Source of the DNA: CAZHEV01 sp964531335 [NCBI: uncultured bacterium]
GTDB taxonomy: Bacteria > Eisenbacteria > RBG-16-71-46 > CAZHEV01
Direction: 5' to 3'
Assembly: GCA_964531335.1 (NCBI GenBank)
Contig: CAZHEV010000010.1
Span: forward strand, 1-64,000
Length of the DNA stretch: 64,000 nt
The position numbers and the translations under genes are program-made. This document shows, piece after piece, positions 31,303-39,814 of the stretch (position 1 is the first letter of the stretch; the number at the start of each line of letters is the position of its first letter). Below the pieces are notes generated by a model, which worked only from the letters and a program-made list of their open reading frames with translations, made no database searches and had not been told where the DNA came from.

Positions 31303-31722
31303 AACGTGGCGGAAATCGGTTCGTTGCGTGTAGAGGGCTCAGCTCCGCCCCAATTGCAACACGGGCGCACCGGAGCACAGGCCATTGGTCCGTCCGGGAC
31401 ATCGGAAGCCCTCTCCGACTAGACTGTGGACACACCGGGAGGCTACACTGTCGTTGCGGCTAAGTCAAGAAGTTATATTTGTTTCCATTTGTTTCCATCC
31501 AACCCCCTCGCGAGTGCCCGAAGGGCTTGCTGCCGAAATCTCCCTTGTGCCATTCCCCCTCCGCCCGCTTCCATTGTAGCTTTCTTCCCGGCACGGATCG
31601 GGGTGTACGCGCACGAGCTCCTTTTCCCACTCGAGGAGGTCCGGATGAGTTTCTACAACTGTTGCGACGGAACAGGCGAGTACGCCGGACGCCACCTCCG
31701 AGGGCAGACTGCCGCCCTCCCA
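31303..31722. other. intergenic region between metal operon and cas3
   Basis: 420 bases with no convincing gene. Short minus-strand frames over 31460-31726 lack a start site and family features. The region is more AT-rich around 31460-31500, where the candidate cas promoter and a tandem decamer lie. Confidence 0.5.
31440..31498 (-). promoter_or_regulatory. candidate cas operon promoter with tandem decamer
   Basis: On the minus strand TTGACT (31468-31463) and TAGCCT (31445-31440) are 17 bases apart, about 140 bases before cas3. Just upstream of the -35 element the decamer ATTTGTTTCC (plus-strand reading) occurs twice head to tail at 31477-31486 and 31487-31496, where an activator or repressor could bind. 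The -10 match is weak. Confidence 0.35.
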
Positions 31723-33057
31723 TCAATCCGGGGCCGCCGCGCTCTCCAGCACGGACAGGGCCCTCTGGTTGGCCGGAGCATCGAAGGGCTTCTCGATGTC
31801 GTAGGGAATCTCGAGCCCCGAGCTCTCCTCCAGCATGTCCACCACGGTCATTCTGAATAGCAGTGGCGGATCGGTTCCAAGAAACTTTAGCGCGAGCCGG
31901 ATACCGGAGCTTCGGTCCACCTCCAGCAGGCGAGAGACAACCAGGCTGCGTCCCCTCGCGTCCCCGAGAGCTTCATACAACTCCCTCAAGCTGTCGGCCT
32001 CGGCGACCGCCGCGAGGCTCCCGGCGGTGACTTCGGTCTCTTCCACCGAGCCCTCCCGCGTCTCCAGGTGGCCGTGGCGGTGAGGGGCCGAATGAGGGGT
32101 CCGGACTTCCCCTGCGTGATCCCCCGGCTCCGAGCTCCTGGCTTTTTGCACTTGAGAGCCTGCGGGCTCGCGCGCGCCCGCCGCGAACCAGAACCCAAGG
32201 ACAAGGGCGGCCGCCAGCCAAGCAAGCGCCGCCACCGGTCTCGTCGCCCTGGCCAGTCGAAGCAGACCGACTGCCACCAACGCGATTCCAAGGAAGAGGG
32301 CGATGGCGGGACCCACCGAGAAATCGTAGCGCGCGGCGAAGAGCAGCCCCAGCGCGGACGAGACGGCGCCCGCGGCCCATGCGAAGATCAGGCGCGCAGT
32401 CCACCCCGAGGCGAAGACGGCCGATAGCGTGGCGGGGATGATGAGAAACGTGAAAACCACGACCACGCCCGCGATCCTGACCGCGGTCGTTATCACGACG
32501 CCGACCAGGGCGTAGAAGAGAAAGTCCCAGGCCGGCGTGTTGTATCCTCTCGCCAGGGCGCTCTCGTAGCTCTCGGAGATCGTGCGAAACGGACCGCGGA
32601 AGAGATAGAAGCACACGCCCACGGCCGCGAAGACCGCCGCGCTCCAGAGGACGTCGCCCCAGGTGGCCCAGAGGATGCTGCCTGCCAGCATCTCTTGTAT
32701 GTGGACGTGCCCCCCGGGCGAGACCCCCACGATGAACAGAGCCGCCGCGGCGGAGACCGCGTACGACACCCCTATGACCGCCTCGAGAGGTATCTCCGCT
32801 ATTTTCCTTCGCACAACGGCGAAGAACCCGGCGGCTACGAGCGTGACGGCGAGGGGGAGCGAGTGGGTGTAGATGGAATGGCCGTGCAGGCCGAATATCA
32901 CATGGGCGGCTATGGCGCCCACCGCCGCGATCTGCGCCAGCGCGATGTCTATGAAGATCACCTCGCGCTTCAGTACGTGAATCCCTATGTACCCCAGGAT
33001 GGCGAGCATCACGAGGCAAGCAAGGAGAGGAACTCCCTGAACGCTCAGAATGTCCAT
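31723..33057 (-). CDS. ABC-3 family metal permease with C-terminal extension
   Basis: 444 residues. The first ~270 are a ZnuB/TroC-type permease of the ABC-3 family with about eight or nine helices; typical segments are VLKREVIFIDIALAQIAAVGA, EMLAGSILWATW and RIAGVVVVFTFLIIPAT. About 170 further residues follow that ordinary ZnuB lacks: a last helix, a His-rich stretch (HSAPHRHGHLE) and a helical domain (SLRELYEALGDARGRSLVV). The His cluster may bind the metal. ATG 33057 lies two bases after the stop of the first permease gene. It is the last gene of the metal operon. Confidence 0.85.
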   Translation of the reverse strand: MDILSVQGVPLLACLVMLAILGYIGIHVLKREVIFIDIALAQIAAVGAIAAHVIFGLHGHSIYTHSLPLAVTLVAAGFFAVVRRKIAEIPLEAVIGVSYAVSAAAALFIVGVSPGGHVHIQEMLAGSILWATWGDVLWSAAVFAAVGVCFYLFRGPFRTISESYESALARGYNTPAWDFLFYALVGVVITTAVRIAGVVVVFTFLIIPATLSAVFASGWTARLIFAWAAGAVSSALGLLFAARYDFSVGPAIALFLGIALVAVGLLRLARATRPVAALAWLAAALVLGFWFAAGAREPAGSQVQKARSSEPGDHAGEVRTPHSAPHRHGHLETREGSVEETEVTAGSLAAVAEADSLRELYEALGDARGRSLVVSRLLEVDRSSGIRLALKFLGTDPPLLFRMTVVDMLEESSGLEIPYDIEKPFDAPANQRALSVLESAAAPD

Positions 33058-33059
33058 TA

Positions 33060-33893
33060 CTAATCGGCTCCCATCATGCTCCGGGCTTTTCCCGGTCTCA
33101 ACGCCCGCAAGAAGACCGCCCCCAGGAAGAACGCGCCCAGGGACAACACGAGGGTCGGTCCGTACGGCAGGTCCCCGTAGTAGGAGGCGAAAAGGCCGAT
33201 CACGCAAGCGGCCATCCCCACGGACCAGCCTATGGCCACCGCCCTGACCCATCTGCCGGAGAACATCGCCGCGATCGCCGACGGTATCATCAGGAAGGAG
33301 TAGGCGAGCAGCACGCCGGCTATAGGTACTATCATCACGGTGATCACCCCCTGCGTGGCGAAGAACAGGAAGTCCCACAACTTCCTGTTACCGACGCGCC
33401 CGGGGGCCTCGGAAAGGCCGATGAATTTATCCCTGAACCTATAGTGAAACGCGATCAAGGCGGCGTAGACGGCGACGGTGACTCCGACCAGCTTCCAGCT
33501 CACCCAGAGCATGGAGCCGGAGAGGGTCTTGGTGACGAGCCCACCGCCCCCCGACAGCTTGTCGCCCATGAGCAGGGACGCGACCAGAGCCATAGCGAAC
33601 ATGATCCCGATCACGGCCTCGCGCGGTATCTGGGGGTTCCTCGGCCTGACGAGGGCAAGCAGCACGGAGCCCGCCATCACCGTGGCAAGTGACATCATGT
33701 ACGAGCCTCCCGTCGCGTACTTGACTCCGAGCGCCACGCCCACAAGCGCCCCCAGCGCGGCTTGTTGCGCGAGCACCAGGTCGCAGAAGATTATCGTGCG
33801 CCTGATAATGTGCAGGCCCATGTAGGTGTGCAGGACCAGCACGACCGCGATCAGAGACGCCTGCACGGCGAAAAAGTCAAGGCCCCCGTTCAT
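33060..33893 (-). CDS. ABC-3 family metal permease (ZnuB/TroC-like)
   Basis: 277 residues, the normal size for this permease family, with about eight helices. Family landmarks are HIIRRTIIFCDLVLAQQAALGA, LSGSMLWVSW and VPIAGVLLAYSFLMIPSAIA. It would form the transmembrane channel for zinc, manganese or iron together with the second permease. Its start overlaps the stop of the metal-binding protein gene by four bases, so translation is coupled. The ATPase gene expected in such an operon is not present. Confidence 0.9.
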   Translation of the reverse strand: MNGGLDFFAVQASLIAVVLVLHTYMGLHIIRRTIIFCDLVLAQQAALGALVGVALGVKYATGGSYMMSLATVMAGSVLLALVRPRNPQIPREAVIGIMFAMALVASLLMGDKLSGGGGLVTKTLSGSMLWVSWKLVGVTVAVYAALIAFHYRFRDKFIGLSEAPGRVGNRKLWDFLFFATQGVITVMIVPIAGVLLAYSFLMIPSAIAAMFSGRWVRAVAIGWSVGMAACVIGLFASYYGDLPYGPTLVLSLGAFFLGAVFLRALRPGKARSMMGAD

Positions 33894-34969
33894 CTCGACC
33901 TCCGGCCAAGCTGGTCGCCGGCGATGACTCCGGCCCTCGACGCGGCGCCCAGAAGACCGTCTATCCAGAAATCCACGAGTTGTAAGTAGTCGTCGACGCC
34001 CTCGGCCCCTCCCACGTACAGCGGGACTATCACCGTCTCGGCTCCCACCCGGCCGGCCACGGTGCGCACCTTCTGCTCATCGAAATAGTTGGCGGCGAGA
34101 AGGATCCGCACGTCCCGCGCCTTCATGGTTTCGACCAGATCGGACACGTGCTTGGGCGAAGGCGGAATGCCCGGCTTGGGCTCGACCGTGCCGGCCTCCT
34201 CGAGCCCGAAAAGCCTGACGAAATACACCCAGTTCTTGTGGTAAGTCACGATGGGGGTGCCCCGGAGCGGGGCCATCTCGCCCAACCAACCCCCCAGATA
34301 GTCGATGAGCGGCCTTCCCTTGAACTCCTGCTCCTCGAGAAAGGCTATCAGCTTTCCTTTCTCCGCGAGCTTGCACAGGGTCTCCCCGCCGATAAAGTCG
34401 ACGAGGTCGTCGCCGAAGAGACTCCTGTCCATGCGATCGATCAGGCGGTCCCTGTTGCGGTTGTAGTAGCCCTCGCCCTCGGGATCGTTCTTGGCGAGCC
34501 CGATGGCGATGTTTTTCGCCACAACCCTCATGTTGATAGGGCTGCAGTTTATGTGGGGGTTTCCGTATATATGCACGCCGCCCTCGGACCTGGACATCAC
34601 TTTAGGCTTCTCGAGAAGGTTCACGCCCTGCGCGGCGGCCACGTACCCGGGCTCGCCGCTTCGCACGCGGCTGTTCCCCGACTTGTTGACCACGGTCGGC
34701 ATCCACAGCTCTAGATCGAGCCCCGTGGATATGAGGACGTCAGCCGAGCGCACCAGCGTGACGAAGGATGGCTTGGGGCGAATAAAGTGTGCGTCCTGGT
34801 CGCCCATGACGATCGCATCGACTTCAACCCTGTCACCGCCTATGAACTCGGCGATGTACTCATAATCGGGCAGTGAGGTCACCACGCGCAGGGCCGGCTC
34901 GCCCCGGGCGGGGGCCGCCAGGACCAAGGCCGCGCTCAGGGCAACGGCTGTCATCGTCATCTTTCTCAT
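33890..34969 (-). CDS. periplasmic metal-binding protein (ZnuA/TroA family)
   Basis: 359 residues with a cleavable signal peptide (LVLAAPARGEP). It is a cluster A-I solute-binding protein that captures divalent metal for the ABC-3 permeases. Likely metal ligands are His in GDQDAHFIRPKPS, His in GNPHINCSP, His in VTYHKNW and a late acidic residue near LLAANYFDEQ. The long His-rich loop of many ZnuA proteins is missing, so manganese or iron is also possible. GGAG precedes ATG 34969. It lies between the porin-like gene and the permeases. Confidence 0.9.
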   Translation of the reverse strand: MRKMTMTAVALSAALVLAAPARGEPALRVVTSLPDYEYIAEFIGGDRVEVDAIVMGDQDAHFIRPKPSFVTLVRSADVLISTGLDLELWMPTVVNKSGNSRVRSGEPGYVAAAQGVNLLEKPKVMSRSEGGVHIYGNPHINCSPINMRVVAKNIAIGLAKNDPEGEGYYNRNRDRLIDRMDRSLFGDDLVDFIGGETLCKLAEKGKLIAFLEEQEFKGRPLIDYLGGWLGEMAPLRGTPIVTYHKNWVYFVRLFGLEEAGTVEPKPGIPPSPKHVSDLVETMKARDVRILLAANYFDEQKVRTVAGRVGAETVIVPLYVGGAEGVDDYLQLVDFWIDGLLGAASRAGVIAGDQLGRRSR

Positions 34970-35031
34970 GATCCAACTCCTTGCTTATATGAGACCGCTT
35001 GCGCGGAACGAGTCATCCACCTCTAATCCTC

Positions 35032-36327
35032 CTAGTAGCGCTCGTGCTTGTGAGGGCCCGCCGCGAAGACCACCTGCAAGGTCACGGAGTGCGAGTCGCC
35101 CTCCTCGACCTCGGTGGTCTCGTACGTGTACCCGGCCCTGAACTTCACAAACGGGCTCTGCCACCAGGTGACCCAGCCCCCGGCGAGGTGACGGTCGGCC
35201 TCGTCCGTCGCATAGGCGAGAGGTTGCAGCGGGAGAATGTTATTCAGCGACGCGTAGTCCTTGAAATCGGGATGGAAGTAGTCGTAGCGCACTCCCATCT
35301 CGATCGTTCTCGATACCTTCGCCTGAAGCAGTGAATACAGGCCCCATGCGTTGACGCAGTCGGGCCCGGAGCCGTCGGGCGCCAGTATCTCCTTGTCCGC
35401 GAAGTACGCCTCGCTGCGCCACTGGACGTTCCGGTATCGCATCCTTCCCGTGGGCTCCCAGAGTAGATTCAGGTCCGCCCCGTAAACCCAGGCCGTGCGC
35501 GTGTCGGAGAGCGCTTCGCTCGGGTCTTCCACCGGCCAGCTATCGTTCCAGCCGACGAGCCCGGTGAGGCCGATCTCCAGATAGGTGCTCGGGGAGAGGT
35601 CCTGGTATGCCTTGTAGTTCGCGAGCACGTTGGGGCGGTTCTTGGAGTTGGCGCCGAACATGAATGGGTTGTCCCCGTCGGTCACCTGCGCCGTCAGCTC
35701 GTGAGATATGCGTCCCGTCGAAGCGCCCGCCTCAAAGGAGAGCCCGATCTGGTTGAGCCCTCCCGGGCCGAAGATCGACCTCAGGGCCAGCGGGAAGTCG
35801 AACCAGTCCAGCCCGTGCTTGTGCCAGCGGTTGACTATGCCGAACTGCTGCCTGAACTTGCCGAAGGTGACGTTGGTGTTTCCGACCAGGCCGTAACGCG
35901 TGAAATAAGCCTCTCCCAGCTCGGCCCCCTCGGTGGAGATAGGCACGGCAGCCTTGAACCTGGAGTAGGGGTCGAGGTAAGCCTCCAGGTGTATGCCCAG
36001 GCCGCGGAACTCGGTGTCCCAGGCGACGTCCAACTCCTCCTCGGACGCATACGTGCCGAGCATGTCTCCGGTCACGCTGATCTCGGGATTGAGCTTCTGC
36101 AGACCGAGACCGCCGGACTCGAACACCCTGTCCTCCTGATCATCCCCGGCCTTGTCCTCCTTCTGGGCCTCCTCTTTCGCGGCCCTGCGGAGCTTATCGA
36201 TCTCCTCCGCTTCCTCCGTACTCCGTTTCTCCTTTTCCTGATCCGACTGCTCCTGGCCGTATGCTCCCGAGAAACCAAGAGCCAGCAAAGCCAGGAGGGG
36301 TATGACTATTGAGATTAGCGCTCGCAT
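35032..36327 (-). CDS. outer-membrane beta-barrel protein of the metal operon
   Basis: 431 residues with a signal peptide ending near SGAYGQE. A charged helical stretch follows (SDQEKEKRSTEEAEEIDKLR, about 27-46), then alternating beta strands (for example FRAGYTYETTEV, SVTLQVVF) and a C-terminal Tyr, as in BAM-assembled barrels. The N-terminal coil could span the periplasm or bind peptidoglycan. It is porin-like, similar in style to phosphate-selective or metal-linked porins, but no precise family is assigned. Its position next to the metal-binding protein suggests outer-membrane passage for the same metal. Confidence 0.7.
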   Translation of the reverse strand: MRALISIVIPLLALLALGFSGAYGQEQSDQEKEKRSTEEAEEIDKLRRAAKEEAQKEDKAGDDQEDRVFESGGLGLQKLNPEISVTGDMLGTYASEEELDVAWDTEFRGLGIHLEAYLDPYSRFKAAVPISTEGAELGEAYFTRYGLVGNTNVTFGKFRQQFGIVNRWHKHGLDWFDFPLALRSIFGPGGLNQIGLSFEAGASTGRISHELTAQVTDGDNPFMFGANSKNRPNVLANYKAYQDLSPSTYLEIGLTGLVGWNDSWPVEDPSEALSDTRTAWVYGADLNLLWEPTGRMRYRNVQWRSEAYFADKEILAPDGSGPDCVNAWGLYSLLQAKVSRTIEMGVRYDYFHPDFKDYASLNNILPLQPLAYATDEADRHLAGGWVTWWQSPFVKFRAGYTYETTEVEEGDSHSVTLQVVFAAGPHKHERY

Positions 36328-36429
36328 GGCCGCCCCTCTCCTTAAGGTACGCTCGCGGCGCGTGCGCGCACGCGCCCCCGCGGCCCTCGGCCGGGCCGCT
36401 TGTCTCGATTCTTTCAGTTGCTGTATGGC

Positions 36430-36693
36430 TCAGGAAAGAGGAGGCGCGCGTGTGGCGGCGAAATGGAAACCGTTCCAGAAGCTGGCAGGCAAGGAGCAAG
36501 ACTCGAGGGATTCAAAGGACCGGAGGCATAGGCCAAGATCGATGACCGCGGGAGGGCCGTCCGCGAAGGTAACCTGGATCTGCTGGCAGATGGGGCAGTT
36601 CTCCATGCCTCCGCAGTCTTCCGCGACATGATGCAGGACCATGCCCCCTGATGCCAGGCCGAGCGTCAGTATGAGAAATATCCGCAGTATCAT
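36430..36693 (-). CDS. small secreted Cys/His protein, start of metal operon
   Basis: 87 residues: a hydrophobic leader (ILRIFLILTLGLASGGMV), then HHVAEDCGGMENCPICQQ, with two His and three or four Cys close together, then a second half with two more Cys. The cluster resembles DUF2946-type small periplasmic proteins found with metal and redox systems. ATG 36693 was chosen since it opens directly into the signal sequence. The gene is first in the minus-strand run leading to the porin-like protein, the binding protein and the permeases. A role in metal handling is inferred from context. Confidence 0.6.
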   Translation of the reverse strand: MILRIFLILTLGLASGGMVLHHVAEDCGGMENCPICQQIQVTFADGPPAVIDLGLCLRSFESLESCSLPASFWNGFHFAATRAPPLS

Positions 36694-36887
36694 CGCACCC
36701 CGCCTTAAGTTGACAGGTTCTCGCGCTCGATGCTTCAAGGATACCGCGCGGGCGAGCATGAGATCAAGGGGCGCACGAACGTCTCCACGAAAAGGGCTCG
36801 GGGGCCGCTCTCGCGCTCAAAAAGAGGTTTTGAGGGGGTCGCCCCCGCCGTCAAGGCGGCCGGTCTATTAGGCACAATACGGCAGCC

Positions 36888-37387
36888 TTGCGGTACTTGT
36901 CGGCGCCGGCGTCTTACGGTAGCGACGACGTCGAGGACACCCCGCTTTTCTCCAAGTCCTTGGACAACGCAAAGAAGTTCTCGGAAGCTTCCGGCATCCA
37001 GCCCAAGCCTGTCGACGCGGCCGCCGACAGGGGGTCACGGGCGCCCAACAAGCCTCCACATTCGAAGCCGTTTACACCTGCGAGGTCGCCTATCCGACCT
37101 GCATGAGCTATCCGACCTGCTGCGACGCCGTTACCTGCGACGCCCAGTCACAGACATGCCAGCCGTTCTTCTCGACCTGCGGCGGCAGCTCGCCTACGTG
37201 CGAGGGCTTTGCGACTTGCGTCCAGGGCCATACCTGCAACGCGAACTGGACCTGCGAGGGTGGAGGCGAGTGCGATCCGGCCGCGACGATGTTCGGGTAC
37301 TACACGTGCGGTTGGTGGCCCACCTGCTGGGGCGGGCCCACCTGCGACGCCGGCGGGGGGCGGTCTCCTTTGCAGCGCGGATATTGA
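36888..37387 (+). CDS. Thr-Cys repeat cysteine-rich small protein, apparently frameshifted
   Basis: The second half is unmistakably patterned: from about 37070 to 37360 Cys recurs every six or seven residues, nearly always as Thr-Cys (YTC, PTC, VTC, QTC, STC, ATC, HTC, WTC), 15 Cys in all. The only in-frame ATG (37103) lies inside the repeats. The frame runs upstream without a start to a stop at about 36920. In the neighbouring frame 36915-37030 has coding-like GC-rich third positions (DVEDTPLFSKSLDNAKKFSE). The two join if one G is added in the G5 run at 37030-37034. A leader-like N-terminus followed by a Cys-rich body is therefore likely. Possible starts are TTG 36888 or 36897. It may be a small disulfide beta-helix or a peptide precursor; neither is shown. 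The 194 bases before it hold no clear gene. Confidence 0.45.
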
Positions 37388-37450
37388 CCGGCTCGCGGAC
37401 CCGGTGATATCGTGCGTTGAGATGAGCCCAGGTTGAGTCGAGGTAGCTTA

Positions 37451-39814
37451 ATGAAGCCCACGATCAAAACGGCCTTGGCCGTAATACTACTCAGCACGAT
37501 CACGCGCAATCTGGGTTACTTGAGATCAGAAGTAACGGAGCTGATCACCCTCACCCTGTTCATAGTCCTTCTGGCGCTTACGCTGCCTTTTCGATCGCCC
37601 GGGTCCCGGGCCGCCGGCGTAGTCTCGGCGATTGCATTGGCCGCCCTTACGATCGCCTTCGCCGCGGCGGGCCAAACGTCCAGGATCGTGCTGGTGGCGG
37701 CCGCCCTTTCCGCCGCCTTCCTGAAGCGGGACGCGCAGGCCCGCAGAGGCGAAGGCGCGGCTCTGGTGCTCGCGGTCTCCCTGTTCGGGATATACGTGCT
37801 CGCCCTGAAGCACTCGAGCGTCTTCTGGCATCTCACCGATCGAGCGGCCAAGGCGTACTCGCATCATGCCGCGGAGTTGGTCTCCAGGGACTTGCTGCTG
37901 GGAGCGACGGCGGGCGGCTTGCACAACAGCGTGCTTATCGCGGCGGTTCTGCTTTCGTTCTACATAGTGTCCGAGAATAGAAGCCGGCTGCTTCTTTTCC
38001 TGACCCCCGTCGCCCCGGCGGCTCTAATGGGGGCGTTCACAGTGGCCGGCACGGCATGGAAAGGCTCGTACAGGCCGGGGGATATGCCGTACGAGCTCAA
38101 TCACCTGGACCTTCAGCTCCCTCTCGTCCTGGCCGGACTGGCGGTCATCCGGCTGGCCGCGGGCTCTTCCAAGCCGAGAAGGTTGCCGGCCGTGCCGGGC
38201 GCAAGGCGCGTCCTTCTTTCGCTCGCCGGCGCGGCGGCGCTTTTCGCGGCGATCCTGATACTCGTGGTCCCTCCGGCGCAAAGGGACCGGGGACGCACCA
38301 TATTGCTGCACGACAGGGGCCATGTGATGTGGAGGCGGCCGGTGTTCGGATGGTACGGGGACAAGAGCGGCGGGATGTTCGGAAATCTTCCGCGGTACCT
38401 CGAGTTCCGGGGCTTCGAGGCAAGGCGGGACACTATATCGCAGGAATCGCTTCGCGGCGCCGACCTGGTGATCGCCATCAACCCGGCTTATTTCTTCACC
38501 GAGGAGGAGCACAGGTTGACCTGGGAGTTCGTCGAGAACGGAGGCGCGCTGCTCGCTCTCGGCGATCACACCGGCAGGGGGTCTATTAGGGAGCCCTTCA
38601 ACTCGCTGCTCGAGCCGGTCGGGATAGAGTTCGAGTTCGACTCGGCGAAGGGCTTCTCCGAGAGCTGGGTCGACGGGATGGAGTGGCGCCCTCATGAGAC
38701 AACAAGGGTGATCAGGGACGAGAATTCGACTCAAATATGGACCGGCGCCTCGCTCAAGCTGGCCCCGGGGGCCTCGCCGCTGGTGCTGGGCAAATTCGCA
38801 TGGTCGGACTCCGGCGACGTCCACAACTCGGAGCGGTCATACCTGGGCGATTTCAAGTACAACCAGGGCGAGCTTCTGGGCGACGTCGTTCTGGTGGGGG
38901 CGGCGCGCCATGGAAAGGGGAAGGTCCTCGTGTTCGGCGATACGTCCACCTTCCAAAACGGCGCCCTGGTGCAGTCCGACGAGTACGCGCACGCCTGCCT
39001 GCAATGGCTCTGCGGAGAAGACGGAGGTGGGGCGCCGGGGCCGGGCAGGACGATATTGGGGCTGGGGGTCGCGGTCGTCGCGGTCGCCCTTCTTTCCCTG
39101 GGCGGTCTCTCCGGGCTCGGCCTTTTTCTCCTGTCCATGACGATCCTCGCCTCGCCGTTGAGCGTCGCCTTCACCGGTCAGCCGCCTCCCAGGTCCGGCG
39201 ACCCCGAGGAGAAGGTCGCCTATATCGACAAGGCCCACGTGGAGTGGTTCGATCTCAACTCGTGGAACAAGGAGTCGATAGGCGGGCTCACGTACAATCT
39301 GATGAGAAACGGGTTCCTGGCCTTCGTCCAGAGGCGTTTCTCCGAGCCGAGACTGGATGAGAGCGACATCATGATCGCAAGCGGGCCCACGCGCGACTTC
39401 TCCCCCGGGGAGATAGAGGCCATCGACCGGTTCGTGAGATCCGGCAACGTGCTCATCGCGAGCACGGGATACTCGCATTACGAGATAGCTCCCTCGCTCC
39501 TGGGCAACTTCGGCTTTTCCGTCAGAAACGTGCCCCTGGGCAGACTGTACACCGAAGGGCTCGGCAGGCCGGTCAGGTTCTACGACGCATATCCGGTGGA
39601 CTGCGCCGGGCCCGACACTTCGGTAGTGTGCGAGGGCTACGGCTATCCCGTCGCGGTGATGAGGGAGGTGGGCGAGGGGCGGGTGCTGGTCATGGGGGAC
39701 TCCAGGTTCTTCCAGAACAAGAACCTGGAGGATAGAAGCGAGTTCGTCGAGGAAAACATAATGTTCGTCAAAGCTCTGCTCGAGAAGCTCGATCGCGAGG
39801 TGCCGGACCAATGA
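37451..39814 (+). CDS. large membrane protein with two GldG/DUF4350-like domains, copy 1
   Basis: 787 residues. About eight helices fill residues 1-270. A first extracytoplasmic alpha/beta domain follows (LLHDRGHVMWRR to FGDTSTFQNGALVQ), with an Ala/Gly-rich GALLALGDHTGRG loop as in GldG/DUF4350 and glutamine-amidotransferase-like folds. Two more helices (about 540-580) lead to a second copy of that domain (YIDKAHVEWFD to MGDSRFFQNKNLED). Each domain ends with an FGDS/T-x-FQN motif. ATG 37451 has GAGG eight bases upstream. Its stop overlaps the next gene's start. No GldA or GldF-type ABC partners are present. The function is unknown; its place behind the Thr-Cys peptide gene may be meaningful. 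Confidence 0.75.
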   Translation: MKPTIKTALAVILLSTITRNLGYLRSEVTELITLTLFIVLLALTLPFRSPGSRAAGVVSAIALAALTIAFAAAGQTSRIVLVAAALSAAFLKRDAQARRGEGAALVLAVSLFGIYVLALKHSSVFWHLTDRAAKAYSHHAAELVSRDLLLGATAGGLHNSVLIAAVLLSFYIVSENRSRLLLFLTPVAPAALMGAFTVAGTAWKGSYRPGDMPYELNHLDLQLPLVLAGLAVIRLAAGSSKPRRLPAVPGARRVLLSLAGAAALFAAILILVVPPAQRDRGRTILLHDRGHVMWRRPVFGWYGDKSGGMFGNLPRYLEFRGFEARRDTISQESLRGADLVIAINPAYFFTEEEHRLTWEFVENGGALLALGDHTGRGSIREPFNSLLEPVGIEFEFDSAKGFSESWVDGMEWRPHETTRVIRDENSTQIWTGASLKLAPGASPLVLGKFAWSDSGDVHNSERSYLGDFKYNQGELLGDVVLVGAARHGKGKVLVFGDTSTFQNGALVQSDEYAHACLQWLCGEDGGGAPGPGRTILGLGVAVVAVALLSLGGLSGLGLFLLSMTILASPLSVAFTGQPPPRSGDPEEKVAYIDKAHVEWFDLNSWNKESIGGLTYNLMRNGFLAFVQRRFSEPRLDESDIMIASGPTRDFSPGEIEAIDRFVRSGNVLIASTGYSHYEIAPSLLGNFGFSVRNVPLGRLYTEGLGRPVRFYDAYPVDCAGPDTSVVCEGYGYPVAVMREVGEGRVLVMGDSRFFQNKNLEDRSEFVEENIMFVKALLEKLDREVPDQ

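Noticed and set aside
31460-31726. Short minus-strand frames upstream of cas3 as a possible cas regulator gene
   Set aside because: No ribosome site, no DNA-binding motif, and the sequence contains the candidate promoter.
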